Shown piece after piece: positions 26,760 through 36,064 of a stretch of DNA of 53,257 nt (position 1 is its first letter; each line of letters starts with the position of its first letter). Both the position numbers and the translations under genes were made by a program. The notes under the pieces are model-generated. The model was not told where the DNA came from and searched no databases. It saw only the letters and a list, made by a program, of their open reading frames with translations. The stretch comes from an uncultured Succiniclasticum sp. (GTDB lineage: Bacteria > Bacillota > Negativicutes > Acidaminococcales > Acidaminococcaceae): the NCBI GenBank assembly GCA_902801365.1, contig CADCHY010000008.1, forward strand, positions 1 to 53,257. Reading direction: 5' to 3'.

Positions 26760-27488
26760 ATGAAAGTAATCTGTGTGATTCCGGCCCGGTATGCCTCAAC
26801 CCGGCTGCCCGGCAAACCGCTGAAACTGATTGCGGGCAAACCTATGATCCAGCGTGTGTATGAACAGGCGAAAAAAGCAAAGATGCCGGCAGAGGTCATT
26901 GTGGCAACGGATGACAAACGGGTGTATGATACCGTGCTTGCCTTCGGGGGCTGCGCCTGCATGACCCGGGAAGACCATCCCAACGGCACCAGCCGCCTGG
27001 CGGAAGTGGCGGAAAAATATCCGGACGCGGATGTCATCGTGAACGTGCAGGGAGACGAGCCCATGATCCCTCCGGAAATCATAGACCGTCTGGCGGAAGT
27101 TTTTGAGGCGGAACCCGGACTGCAGATGGCCACCATGAAGACCCTGATGCAGGAAAGCGAATTTGCTGATCCCTCTGCGGTGAAGGTGATAACGGATAAA
27201 AACGGTTACGCCCTGTATTTTTCCCGCAGCCTGATTCCTTACCCCCGGAACAAAACGGAACTTTTTAAAGTGTACAAACACGTAGGTATCTACGCCTACA
27301 CAAGAACTTTCCTCATGCAGTACGCGGCCATGGCCTCCACGCCCCTGGAACAGGTGGAAAGCCTGGAACAGCTGCGGGTGCTGGAAAACGGGTATAAGAT
27401 CAAAGTATTGGAAAGCGATTTCCGGGGAATCGGCGTGGATACCCAGGAAGATCTGGATGCAGTTAACAAACTGTTGGGAGGAAAATAA
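26760..27488 (+). CDS. kdsB: KdsB, CMP-Kdo synthetase
   Basis: 242 residues. The N-terminal nucleotide-binding motif [16 protein letters not shown], the [12 protein letters not shown] segment and [14 protein letters not shown] are characteristic of 3-deoxy-manno-octulosonate cytidylyltransferase. It activates Kdo with CTP for the WaaA transferase encoded just upstream. The TAA stop overlaps the kdsA start by one base. An AAAGGAG site precedes the start. Confidence 0.96.
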   Translation: MKVICVIPARYASTRLPGKPLKLIAGKPMIQRVYEQAKKAKMPAEVIVATDDKRVYDTVLAFGGCACMTREDHPNGTSRLAEVAEKYPDADVIVNVQGDEPMIPPEIIDRLAEVFEAEPGLQMATMKTLMQESEFADPSAVKVITDKNGYALYFSRSLIPYPRNKTELFKVYKHVGIYAYTRTFLMQYAAMASTPLEQVESLEQLRVLENGYKIKVLESDFRGIGVDTQEDLDAVNKLLGGK

Positions 27489-28306
27489 TGCATACTGTTA
27501 ATGTTGGACCTTATAAAGTGGGACCGGGGCAGCCCATGCTGCTGTTTGCCGGACCCTGCGTGCTGGAAGGTTATGAACACAGCCTGGCCATCGGGCAGGA
27601 AGTAAAACGAATCTGTGAAAAACTGGGCATGCCGTATGTATTCAAGGCATCCTATGACAAGGCCAACCGCTCTTCCCACACTTCCTTCCGGGGTCCCGGG
27701 CTGGAAGAAGGGCTGAAACAGCTCGCCGGCATTAAAAAAGAATTAGGCGTACCCGTCATCAGTGACGTGCACGAAACCATCCAGGTGGAGAAAGCAGCGG
27801 AAGTGCTGGACGTAATGCAGATACCGGCCTTTTTATGCCGCCAGACCGACCTGGTCTGCGCCATAGCGAAGACCGGCCGTTGCGTCAATGTGAAGAAAGG
27901 ACAGTTCCTGGCTCCCTGGGACATGAAAAATGTCATCGCCAAAATTGAAGCGGCGGGGAATCAGAATATTCTGCTGACAGAACGCGGTTCCAGCTTCGGT
28001 TACAACACCCTGGTAACCGATATGCGGGGCCTGGCCATCATGCGTGAGCTGGGTTATCCCGTGGTGATGGACGCTACCCACAGCGTGCAGATTCCCGGAG
28101 GCCAGGGAACCAGCAGCGGCGGCCAGAGCCAGTACGTGCCCCATATGGCCAGGGCAGCGGCGGCAATCGGCATTGATGCCCTGTTCCTGGAGGTGCATGA
28201 CGACCCGTCCAAGGCCTTAAGCGACGGGCCCAACATGGTGCGTCTGGACCGGCTGGAAGCCTTGCTGAAAGACGTGCTTGCCATAGACAGGATTACCCGC
28301 AAATGA
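27488..28306 (+). CDS. kdsA: KdsA, 3-deoxy-8-phosphooctulonate synthase (probably metal-dependent class)
   Basis: 272 residues of the DAHP-synthase-like TIM-barrel family: [31 protein letters not shown] and [14 protein letters not shown]. It condenses phosphoenolpyruvate and arabinose 5-phosphate to Kdo 8-phosphate. Cys24 in the FAGPCVLEG segment is the residue that marks metal-dependent enzymes (such as Aquifex), where the metal-free E. coli type has Asn; the His of DATHS and the late Asp pair could complete the site. It is translationally coupled to kdsB. Confidence 0.96.
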   Translation: MHTVNVGPYKVGPGQPMLLFAGPCVLEGYEHSLAIGQEVKRICEKLGMPYVFKASYDKANRSSHTSFRGPGLEEGLKQLAGIKKELGVPVISDVHETIQVEKAAEVLDVMQIPAFLCRQTDLVCAIAKTGRCVNVKKGQFLAPWDMKNVIAKIEAAGNQNILLTERGSSFGYNTLVTDMRGLAIMRELGYPVVMDATHSVQIPGGQGTSSGGQSQYVPHMARAAAAIGIDALFLEVHDDPSKALSDGPNMVRLDRLEALLKDVLAIDRITRK

Positions 28307-28343
28307 TTACCTGCAAATAAAAGTTGAAAGGACACGATGAACC

Positions 28344-29318
28344 ATGAACGAACTGGAAACGGATGCCCAGAAAGTGCTGCAGATGGAAGCAGAAGCCATT
28401 CTGGATCTGATTCCCCGTGTTGATGAGCATTTTGACGCGGCAGTGAATATGATCCTGGGGTGCGAGGGCCGCGTCATTATGACCGGCATGGGAAAATCCG
28501 GTATCATCGCCCATAAGATTTCCGCTACGCTGGCCAGCACCGGCACCCCTTCTTTTTATCTCCATCCTGCGGAAGGGATCCACGGGGACCTGGGCATGGT
28601 GACGGCGGATGACGTGATTATTGCCATGTCCAACAGCGGCGAGACCGGTGAAGTGCTGAACATACTGCCTTCCATCCGGCGGATCGGGGCGAGGCTCATC
28701 GCCATGGTAGGCAATACCGATTCCACTTTGGCGAAGAATGCGGACGTAGTCCTGAACGTGGGCGTAAAAAAAGAAGCCTGCCCCCTGGGGCTGGCTCCCA
28801 CTTCCAGTACCACTGCGGCTCTGGCTTTCGGCGATGCGCTGGCCATGGCGCTCATGGGAAAACATCATTTTACTTCCAGACAGTTCGCCGTGTTCCATCC
28901 CGGCGGCAGCCTGGGCCGGAAACTCCTGTTGACGGTAGGGGACATCATGCACGGCGGCAGCGGGAATCCGGTGGTGAAAGGAACCGCTACCGTTACGGAA
29001 GCCCTGTTCATCATTACCGACAAGGGCCTGGGCGCTGTTTCCGTAGTCGACGAAAACAATATTATGATCGGTCTCCTTACTGACGGTGACATCCGCCGGG
29101 GCCTGTCCAAAGGCGTGGATTTCCTGAAGCGGCCTGTCACGGAGCTGATGACAAAAAATCCCAAATTTATTACACAGGAAAAACTGGCGGCACAGGCTCT
29201 GCACATTATGGAAAGCCACAAGCCCAAACCTATTACGGTACTGCCTGTCATTGATGAAGAGCACCATGTAATTGGGTTGCTGCACATGACGGACCTGGTC
29301 CGGCAGGGCGTGGTTTAG
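28344..29318 (+). CDS. kdsD: KdsD, arabinose-5-phosphate isomerase (SIS plus two CBS domains)
   Basis: 324 residues. A SIS sugar-isomerase domain (about 35-190, with MTGMGKSGIIAHKISATLASTGTPSF and the HPAEGIHGDLGM segment) precedes two CBS domains (about 205-324). It interconverts ribulose 5-phosphate and arabinose 5-phosphate, the first Kdo step. GutQ is a similar paralogue, but the place between kdsA and kdsC supports KdsD. A structured gap of 162 bp follows. Confidence 0.95.
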   Translation: MNELETDAQKVLQMEAEAILDLIPRVDEHFDAAVNMILGCEGRVIMTGMGKSGIIAHKISATLASTGTPSFYLHPAEGIHGDLGMVTADDVIIAMSNSGETGEVLNILPSIRRIGARLIAMVGNTDSTLAKNADVVLNVGVKKEACPLGLAPTSSTTAALAFGDALAMALMGKHHFTSRQFAVFHPGGSLGRKLLLTVGDIMHGGSGNPVVKGTATVTEALFIITDKGLGAVSVVDENNIMIGLLTDGDIRRGLSKGVDFLKRPVTELMTKNPKFITQEKLAAQALHIMESHKPKPITVLPVIDEEHHVIGLLHMTDLVRQGVV

Positions 29319-29465
29319 CCGACTCAGTGATGCGTCGGCAGACAACCCGCCTCCCACGCGAAGTCTACGGCGGCTTCCGGTAAACCTCCGCCGCCTAAAT
29401 GATTCGCGACTGGGACCCTTCCGGGTTATCCGCCGACGTCCAAAGAATTAGACAATATTATTACT
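29319..29465. other. GC-rich self-complementary intergenic segment between kdsD and kdsC
   Basis: Several inverted repeats are nested here: CCGAC with GTCGG around 29320-29340, GGCGG with CCGCC around 29369-29396, a small ACCCTTCCGGGT hairpin near 29417, and CGTCGGC pairing with GCCGACG at both ends. The base composition differs from other gaps in the cluster. It may be a palindromic element or a processing site. Confidence 0.4.
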
Positions 29466-29480
29466 TTTCGGAGCTTGCAC

Positions 29481-30050
29481 ATGGCATCACGGAAACTATC
29501 TCTGGAAGAATTACAGAAAAAAGCAAAAAAGATAAAACTTGTGGCCCTGGATATGGACGGCACCCTCACTGACGGAAGCATCAATATCGGGGGGGAGGGA
29601 GAACTGTTCAAACGGTTCAACGCCAAAGACGGACTGGGCATTACCACTGCCAGGCGGCATGGTTTGCGTGTAGCCGTCATCACCGGGCGCAAAGGGACCA
29701 TCGTGCAGCGGCGTGCGGAAGAACTGGGCATTGCGGAAGACGTAATGAGCGGGATTTCCGCGAAAAAGCAGGCGCTCCTGGCATTAGCTGATAAATATAA
29801 GTTAACGTTGGAAGAGATTGCCTTTATGGGAGACGACCTTAATGATTTGCCGGCCCTTCTTTCCGCGGGTCTGTCGGCAGCGCCGGCAGATGCGGCAGAA
29901 GACGTCAGGCAGCGCGTTTCCTATATAGCGTTTCATAACGGCGGGCAGGGGGCCGTGCGGGATCTGCTGGAACTGATCCTGAAAGCCCGGGGCGACTGGG
30001 CCGCCATAGTGGACGAATACACAGAAGAAGGAAAAGGGGATCGACAATAA
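29481..30050 (+). CDS. kdsC: KdsC, Kdo 8-phosphate phosphatase (HAD family)
   Basis: 189 residues from the ATG at 29481 (GGAG 7 bp upstream); a TTG at 29475 is in frame but less likely. The HAD nucleophile motif is LDMDGTLTDG with Asp24 and Asp26; ITGRKGTIV supplies motif II and GDDLNDLPAL motif IV. No cap domain is present, as in known KdsC tetramers. It releases phosphate from Kdo 8-phosphate. The next gene starts just after its stop. Confidence 0.94.
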   Translation: MASRKLSLEELQKKAKKIKLVALDMDGTLTDGSINIGGEGELFKRFNAKDGLGITTARRHGLRVAVITGRKGTIVQRRAEELGIAEDVMSGISAKKQALLALADKYKLTLEEIAFMGDDLNDLPALLSAGLSAAPADAAEDVRQRVSYIAFHNGGQGAVRDLLELILKARGDWAAIVDEYTEEGKGDRQ

Positions 30051-30953
30051 ATGTTATATGCGTTGCTGAAAACGCTGAGCTGGATTGCCTCTCACACACC
30101 CTACAAATTGCTGGTGAAGGTTGGCACCGGCCTGGGGCATCTGTATTGGCATATTGCCAAGAAACAACGGGTCCGTGCGGAAGAAACTATCCGGGAACGT
30201 CTGGGCTATACAGAAGTTGAAGCGAAAAAAACGATTAAACGGTTATTCATCAATTTGGGTATTTCCGTTATGGAAATGCTCTACATGCCCGCGCTGAACA
30301 AAGACAACATCCGGGGGCTGGTCACTTTCGACCATCCGGAGATTTTATGGGAGGCTCTGCAGAAGAAAAAAGGCGTGGTCATGCTGGCCTGCCACATTGA
30401 TAACTGGGAGTGGCTGGGTGCTGCGCTGGCCCTGAACGGATTCCCGCTCAGCGCTGTGGAAAAACCGCAGCCTAACAGGGTCTATTCTGATTTTATGAAC
30501 GAATTGCGCAGAGGCGTGGGGCAGGAAATATTCGCACGTGGCAGCAGTGAAATCTTAGGCTGTGCCCGGGCCATGAAAAAGGGACGTATGTTAGGCCTGA
30601 TCGCCGATCAGGACGGCGGTTATGAAGGCATCTTCGTTCCGTTTCTGGGAAAGATGGCCGCTACGCCAGCCGGCCCGGCGTACTTTGCCCGTAAGTTCAA
30701 GGCGCCCTGTATTCCGATTTACATCGTGCGTAAACCGGACGGGTACGGGCATCAGGTGTTCGTAGAAGAACCGTTTTATTATGAAGATACCGGCGATAAG
30801 AATGCTGATGACTATAATCTGACCCTGAAGATGACACAATCCGTGGAACGGATTATCAAAGCGTATCCGGACAACTGGTTGTGGTTCCAGCACCGCTGGA
30901 ATACACCGTATGAAGAAGTGAAGGCAAAGGAGCAGGATGGCCGTGAAAAATAA
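30051..30953 (+). CDS. Lipid A late acyltransferase, LpxL/LpxM-like (copy 2)
   Basis: 300 residues of the same family as the copy at 16686. The catalytic motif is His115-IDNW-Glu120; GLIADQDGGYEGIFVPFLG and TPAGPAYFARK are also present. It starts directly after the kdsC stop, and its 3' end overlaps lptC by 17 bp. As it is placed after the Kdo genes it may add the second secondary acyl chain, as LpxM does, but that order is inference. Confidence 0.92.
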   Translation: MLYALLKTLSWIASHTPYKLLVKVGTGLGHLYWHIAKKQRVRAEETIRERLGYTEVEAKKTIKRLFINLGISVMEMLYMPALNKDNIRGLVTFDHPEILWEALQKKKGVVMLACHIDNWEWLGAALALNGFPLSAVEKPQPNRVYSDFMNELRRGVGQEIFARGSSEILGCARAMKKGRMLGLIADQDGGYEGIFVPFLGKMAATPAGPAYFARKFKAPCIPIYIVRKPDGYGHQVFVEEPFYYEDTGDKNADDYNLTLKMTQSVERIIKAYPDNWLWFQHRWNTPYEEVKAKEQDGREK

Positions 30954-31509
30954 AAATACAATACTGGCCGTTGTTGCCGGTCTGGGAGCTTTGTTTCTGG
31001 TGTTTGCCTGGCTGTTCTGGGGCAGCACGGTTCCGGAGCCGACAAACAAGGCAAAAAAAGCAGACACAGATACAACGAAAGCAACTGTGTATAACACCGT
31101 GCTGCACCGGGATGCAGACGGGAAACGTCTCTGGGAACTGAAGGTAGGCGAGGCAATACAGGTGAACGATAACCTGGTCAGGGCAAAACAGCTGGAAGGC
31201 ACCGTTTATCTCAGTAACGGGGACGAAATGTATGTAACAGCCAAGGCGGCCGAGGTTAAAATCAAAAGTAATGAATTTATGTTAACCAATGGCGTTACCG
31301 CACGGTTAAAACAGGGCGGCTTTTTGAAAGCAGATAGAGTTGAATGGAAAGAGAAACAGGATATTTTAACTGCTACCGGCGCAGTCAAAGTCGTTAAAGA
31401 AGATATGCTGGCTATGGCCGAAAAAATCATTACTTCCAGTAAATTTGAGCATTTTAAACTGAAAGACAAAGCGCATGTGGAAAGAGGCGGTAAATATGAA
31501 GAAAAGTAA
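30937..31509 (+). CDS. lptC: LptC, LPS export periplasmic/inner-membrane bridge protein
   Basis: 190 residues. One N-terminal membrane helix (about 8-28) precedes a beta-jellyroll-type region with alternating strands (for example LEGTVYLSNGDEMYVTAKAAEVKI). LptC receives LPS from the LptB-permease complex and hands it to LptA. The gene overlaps the acyltransferase upstream and lptA downstream, which suggests one transcript with coupled translation. Sequence identity to proteobacterial LptC is low, so the call rests on fold pattern and position. Confidence 0.9.
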   Translation: MAVKNKNTILAVVAGLGALFLVFAWLFWGSTVPEPTNKAKKADTDTTKATVYNTVLHRDADGKRLWELKVGEAIQVNDNLVRAKQLEGTVYLSNGDEMYVTAKAAEVKIKSNEFMLTNGVTARLKQGGFLKADRVEWKEKQDILTATGAVKVVKEDMLAMAEKIITSSKFEHFKLKDKAHVERGGKYEEK

Positions 31510-32377
31510 AGTAATGCTGACAGTTCTGATAGGCTGCATGACAATAGTTCTGCTGCATTGTATCGCGGCTTTCGCAGCGCCTGCCAAAGACGCAAAGTAC
31601 AGCGTGGATGCTGTGGAAATAGAATATGATATGAAAAGCGGAGACGGTACGACCACCGGCAAGACCACGATCAAACATGATGGAGGCGTGGCGGTTGCCC
31701 AGGGCGGTTCTACCTTTAACAGCAAAAGCCGGACAGGACGTCTGTACGGCGGCGTGGTGGCAGACAAAGAAGATAACCACCTGAAGAGCGATGAACTGAT
31801 TATGTACACGGATAAGTTTGTTTCCGCTGTGGGAAATGCGATTCTGACAAAAGGGGACAAAACGCTGAGAGCACATCGCGTGGATTACCATGATGACAAA
31901 CAATTCGCGGAGACGCTGGGAGGATTTGCCCATCTTTCTTCGGTAGACGGGAGCTGGCTTTCTGCCGGAAAGATTGTATATGATATGAAATCCGGCGTGG
32001 CCGATGCTACCGGCGGCGTTACCATGGAAAACAAGCCGCAGAAGATGACCGGCTCCGGTGACCGGGCGATTTACAATTCCAAGGAAACCGGTTATATAGA
32101 ACTGATTGGCAATGCCAAAGCGACACAGGACGGGAACACCGTAACCGGAGATAAGCTCCGTATTACAAATGTTTCGGGCCCCGACAGCAAAACGCATGCG
32201 CAGGGAAATGTGGTGATGGTATATTATCCGAAAGAAGATAACGAGAATATTGACAATCCTGCGTTTGGAGAGGGCGCGGTCCTGATGGCAAACGGTCAGA
32301 CCAATTTTAATCCGGAATCCAACATGTTGGATCAGGTAAAGGCAGAAGATTTTGCTACGGAGGATACAAAAGCTTGA
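31496..32377 (+). CDS. lptA: LptA/OstA-like periplasmic LPS transport protein
   Basis: 293 residues from the ATG at 31496, which starts a typical signal peptide (MKKSKVMLTVLIG..., cleavage near AAFAAP). An in-frame start at 31475 would spoil this. The mature chain is built of repeated beta strands with the OstA pattern (SGDGTTTGKTTIKHDGGVAVAQG, ATGGVTMENKPQKMTGSG, HAQGNVVMVYY). It is longer than E. coli LptA (about 185 residues), so it may form a longer jellyroll bridge. It overlaps lptC by 14 bp and lptB by 4 bp. Confidence 0.92.
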   Translation: MKKSKVMLTVLIGCMTIVLLHCIAAFAAPAKDAKYSVDAVEIEYDMKSGDGTTTGKTTIKHDGGVAVAQGGSTFNSKSRTGRLYGGVVADKEDNHLKSDELIMYTDKFVSAVGNAILTKGDKTLRAHRVDYHDDKQFAETLGGFAHLSSVDGSWLSAGKIVYDMKSGVADATGGVTMENKPQKMTGSGDRAIYNSKETGYIELIGNAKATQDGNTVTGDKLRITNVSGPDSKTHAQGNVVMVYYPKEDNENIDNPAFGEGAVLMANGQTNFNPESNMLDQVKAEDFATEDTKA

Positions 32378-33093
32378 TTATCGAGACAAAGAATCTGGTA
32401 AAGATTTACGGACAGCGGAAAGTGGTGAACAATGTAAGCCTGCAGGTAGAGCAGGGGACCATTGTAGGGTTGCTGGGCCCCAATGGGGCCGGCAAGACAA
32501 CAACCTTTTATATGGTGGTAGGAATTGCAAAGCCTGACGCTGGTACCGTGACTTTGGACGGACAGGATATCAGCCGGCTTTCCATGTACCAGCGGGCCCG
32601 GCTGGGTATCGGATATCTTCCCCAGGAAGCGTCTATCTTCCGGAAAATGACGGTTGAAGAAAATCTCCTGTCAATTCTGGAAACGACCTCTTTACCCCAT
32701 GAAAAGCAACTTGAAAAAATGGAAGACCTTCTGGAAGAGTTCGACATTAATCATGTAAGGAAAAGTATAGGAACTGCGCTCTCCGGCGGTGAGCGGAGGC
32801 GTGTGGAAATAGCCCGTTCCCTGGCCACGGATCCTGCTTTTATACTGTTGGACGAACCCTTTGCGGGAATTGACCCCATCGCAGTGGCGGACATCCAGAA
32901 CATGATTGCCCATCTGGCAAAACGGGGCATCGGGATATTAATCACTGACCATAATGTACGGGAAACGCTCAGTATTGTGGACAAGGCCTATATCCTGGCA
33001 AGCGGCGAAGTGCTGCTTCATGGCGACAGCGAAAGCATTGCCAACGATCCGATAGCAAGGAAGTATTATCTGGGCGAAAACTTTAAGATGTAG
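32374..33093 (+). CDS. lptB: LptB, LPS export ABC ATPase
   Basis: 239 residues starting with TTG, which overlaps the lptA stop; GGAGG lies 10 bp upstream. Walker A is GPNGAGKTTT, the Q-loop segment is GYLPQEASIFRKMTVEENL (typical of LptB), the signature is LSGGERRR and Walker B is FILLDEPFAGIDP. It powers LPS extraction from the inner membrane with the LptF/G permease encoded next. Confidence 0.96.
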   Translation: MIIETKNLVKIYGQRKVVNNVSLQVEQGTIVGLLGPNGAGKTTTFYMVVGIAKPDAGTVTLDGQDISRLSMYQRARLGIGYLPQEASIFRKMTVEENLLSILETTSLPHEKQLEKMEDLLEEFDINHVRKSIGTALSGGERRRVEIARSLATDPAFILLDEPFAGIDPIAVADIQNMIAHLAKRGIGILITDHNVRETLSIVDKAYILASGEVLLHGDSESIANDPIARKYYLGENFKM

Positions 33094-33103
33094 GGGGATA
33101 GCA

Positions 33104-34195
33104 ATGCATTTACGATTATTGGACAAATATGTGCTGAAAGAATTGCTGTATCCTTTTATCTTTGGTGTAGCATCCTTTTCCAGTATCTTTATTGCCAGCA
33201 GCCTGTTGTTTAAAATCGTACAGTACATCACGACGTATGGGGCGCCGATTCCGACGGTTGCCCGGCTGTTTCTATACAGCCTTCCGGAAATTGTCAATTA
33301 TACATTTCCCATGGCGGTGTTACTGGCAACGTTGATGGCTTTCGGAAAACTTTCCGGCAACAGCGAGATTGTGGCTATGAAATCCGGCGGCGTCAGCTAT
33401 TACCGGATTGTAGCGCCGGTCATCGTAGTCGGTTTTGTAGTCAGTATTTTTTCCGTCATCTGGGCGGAAAAAGTGGTACCGCCTTCCAAGCATATAGCCA
33501 AACAGATCCTGGCTGTGGATATCCGCGGTAATGTAAAACCCAAAACGCAGGATCATGTGGTCGTCAAGACCCTCAGCGGGGACACCCAGCGTATCACATA
33601 TGCCCGGTCCTTTGACGAGAGTACGGGAATCATGAGTAAAGTCACCATTGAAGAATTCCAAAAAGAAAAACTGATCCGTGTACAGACTGCGAAAAAGGCT
33701 ACCTGGAAAGACGACTCCTGGGTCCTGGAGGATGGAAACGTTTTTACCGTGGATGAAAAGGAAGGCGTTACCAGCAAGGCGGCTTTTACCAAACAGGTGA
33801 TCCCGCTGAACATAACACCCAGGGAAATCAACTGGGAACAGAAGAGCATAAACGAGATGACGCTGGGAGAACTGCGGGCCTATGTCAAGGTTCTGGAACG
33901 GCAGAAGCTGCCCACATCTGATTTATGGACTGAAATTTATATGCGCTTTGCTATCCCTCTTGCCAGCTTTGTGTTCGCACTGTTGGGAGCGCCCCTGGGA
34001 ACCCAGCGGCAGCGCAGCGGTTCTTCTATCGGCATGGGTATCAGCGTAATCGTCATCTTTATGTATTACGGAATCATGGCCTTTGCCACTGGTCTGGGAA
34101 AAGGAGGGGTCATTCCTCCGCTGCTGGCGGCTATGCTGCCTAATATCATCTGCTTTGTCGCCGGCATCTTTATGCTGAAGAGGGCGGATTATTGA
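33104..34195 (+). CDS. lptG: LptF/LptG-family LPS export permease
   Basis: 363 residues with the YjgP/YjgQ layout: three N-terminal membrane helices, a periplasmic jellyroll domain (about 130-265) and three C-terminal helices. Conserved pieces include LDKYVLKELLYPFIFG, NSEIVAMKSGGVSYYRI and LGAPLGTQRQRSGSSIGMG. It is 10 bp after lptB. E. coli uses two different permeases (LptF and LptG); only this one is seen here, so a homodimer or a distant second copy must be assumed. Confidence 0.92.
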   Translation: MHLRLLDKYVLKELLYPFIFGVASFSSIFIASSLLFKIVQYITTYGAPIPTVARLFLYSLPEIVNYTFPMAVLLATLMAFGKLSGNSEIVAMKSGGVSYYRIVAPVIVVGFVVSIFSVIWAEKVVPPSKHIAKQILAVDIRGNVKPKTQDHVVVKTLSGDTQRITYARSFDESTGIMSKVTIEEFQKEKLIRVQTAKKATWKDDSWVLEDGNVFTVDEKEGVTSKAAFTKQVIPLNITPREINWEQKSINEMTLGELRAYVKVLERQKLPTSDLWTEIYMRFAIPLASFVFALLGAPLGTQRQRSGSSIGMGISVIVIFMYYGIMAFATGLGKGGVIPPLLAAMLPNIICFVAGIFMLKRADY

Positions 34196-34318
34196 TACAG
34201 GATCCCTAAAAGCCGGATTATACGTGTCCGGTGTTATAAAGACATGTCTTCCTTCTATAAGTGAGGAGATTTGCATAAAGATAGTTTGTTCAATAATAGT
34301 TAAAGAAGGGAATTATCC

Positions 34319-35521
34319 ATGTTTGGTATACGGCTGATGTTTTTGTTAGCGGTAATGGGCGGTCTTATCGCCTTTATTGCAGACAAGCTGGGAAGTAAAA
34401 TCGGAAAAAAGAAACTGAGCGTGTTCGGCCTGCGCCCTCACGATACTTCTGTGCTGCTGACCGTACTGTCCGGCGTGCTGATCGCCCTGTTTTCCGTCGG
34501 CGTCCTAGCAGTGTCTTCTGAAAGCGCGCGCACAGCGCTGTTCGGTATGGAAAAGCTGCAGAAAGAACTGTTCCGGCTTACGTCTGAGAAAAACACGGCG
34601 GAAAAAGAATATGATAAGGCAATGAATGCGTTAAAAGAAAAAAATGCGGCCATTGCAGATCTGGACGTAAAAATCCGGGAAGCCGATGCAGCGAAAACCG
34701 CGGCGGAAAAAAACCTGCTTGCTGCCAATAACAGCCTGAACGAGGTTCGCGGACAGTATGAGGCAACGCAGGGGGCGCTGGTCAATGCGAAAAGCGAGGT
34801 GCAGTCGCTGACCGAAGCCAGAGACAAACTGAATGAAGAGATTAAAGGTCTGCAGGAAGAAACGGACGCGTTGCAGCAGGGCCTAGCTTTCATGCGCGGC
34901 GGACAGATGATGTACCGCAGCGGGGAAGTGGTATTCGCAGGCATCATTCATACCGGCACGGAGGAGGAAAACCGCAATCAGATGAGCTGGCTGATGGGAA
35001 GCGCCAATACGGCAGCCATGAACCGGATCGGTCTGGATCCTTCTTCCAAGGCGGAAATCGTCTGGGCCCAGCGTGAGGAATATGACCGGCTGCTGAAACT
35101 GCTGGGGAAAGCAAAAGGCAATAATGTGCTGGTGAGAGTCCGTTCCCTGGCCAATACGGTGGTGGGACAGCCTGTTCTCTGTGGACTGGAAGTCATTCCC
35201 AACAAACTGATTTATAAAGACGGGAATAAAATCCATCAGAAAGTCATAGACATGAATGATAAGAAAGTAACTCCGGACCAGGCATTTATGCTGTTCCTGC
35301 AGGAAGTTAACCAGATTTCCGTAAAAGCAGGTGTCATGCCGGACCCCATGACAGGCAAGGTTGGCAATATGAATGCGGTCACCATGGTAGATACCGTAAC
35401 CAAAATGCAGCGGATGGGCGGCAAGATACGCCTTACAGCCTTTGCTGACGGGAATATCACCACGGCCGGGCCTGTGGAGCTGCGGCTGAAACTGGAAAAA
35501 GTTTCCGGGAAGGAAGAATGA
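34319..35521 (+). CDS. DUF3084 membrane-anchored coiled-coil protein
   Basis: 400 residues. Two N-terminal membrane segments (about 3-22 and 44-65) flank a KIGKKKLSVFGLRPHDTS loop. A long coiled-coil rich in Ala, Glu and Lys (about 75-195) and a globular beta-rich C-terminus follow. This matches the DUF3084 family found in Negativicutes and cyanobacteria. Function is not established. Its place directly after the lpt genes, with the coiled-coil, suggests a structural envelope role (inference). Confidence 0.85.
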   Translation: MFGIRLMFLLAVMGGLIAFIADKLGSKIGKKKLSVFGLRPHDTSVLLTVLSGVLIALFSVGVLAVSSESARTALFGMEKLQKELFRLTSEKNTAEKEYDKAMNALKEKNAAIADLDVKIREADAAKTAAEKNLLAANNSLNEVRGQYEATQGALVNAKSEVQSLTEARDKLNEEIKGLQEETDALQQGLAFMRGGQMMYRSGEVVFAGIIHTGTEEENRNQMSWLMGSANTAAMNRIGLDPSSKAEIVWAQREEYDRLLKLLGKAKGNNVLVRVRSLANTVVGQPVLCGLEVIPNKLIYKDGNKIHQKVIDMNDKKVTPDQAFMLFLQEVNQISVKAGVMPDPMTGKVGNMNAVTMVDTVTKMQRMGGKIRLTAFADGNITTAGPVELRLKLEKVSGKEE

Positions 35522-35530
35522 GACAGCCTC

Positions 35531-36007
35531 ATGGCTAAAAGAGCGGAAACGGCGTTGCAATTTTATCTGGGTATCGACCCGGGCCGGGATAAGACCGGCG
35601 TGGCGTTGGTAGAAGAAACGGGACGCATCCTTGCAGTGCAGGTGATGCGTACCCGTAATTTTTCCGATGCCCTGTTGCAGTTTTTATATGACAGGCTGCA
35701 GGTGAGCAATACCTGGGGTCTGCGGAAAATACTCAAGGCTGTCGTGCTGGGAAACGGTACCGGCAGTGAAGAGCATAAGCAATGGGTAGAAAAAGCGCTG
35801 CCGGGTTATCCGGTTTATATCGTGGATGAAAAATACTCAACGGAAGAAGCCAGAGCCCTGTATTGGAAACTGTATCCGCCCCATGGTCTGCGCCGCCTGA
35901 TTCCCCTGGGGCTGCAAACCCCGCCGGAACCCCTGGACGGTTACGCTGCGGTGGTTCAGGTGCACCGTTTTATGGAGCAGGAAGACACGGCGTATGAGGA
36001 TAGTTAA
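35531..36007 (+). CDS. RuvC/YqgF-fold nuclease-like protein
   Basis: 158 residues. The first strand carries the RNase-H-fold acidic residue in LGIDPGRDKTGVALVE; a second probable catalytic Glu is in VDEKYSTEEARALYW. This resembles YqgF-type putative pre-16S rRNA processing nucleases and Holliday-junction resolvase-fold proteins, but the chain is divergent. It starts 10 bp after the DUF3084 gene and is followed by a cyclodeaminase gene. Whether it acts on RNA or DNA is unknown. Confidence 0.75.
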   Translation: MAKRAETALQFYLGIDPGRDKTGVALVEETGRILAVQVMRTRNFSDALLQFLYDRLQVSNTWGLRKILKAVVLGNGTGSEEHKQWVEKALPGYPVYIVDEKYSTEEARALYWKLYPPHGLRRLIPLGLQTPPEPLDGYAAVVQVHRFMEQEDTAYEDS

Positions 36008-36064
36008 ACCTTGAAAGAATGGGCGCCGGACAGTGGGGGCTGTAACGGCGGGAAGGGAGAAATA

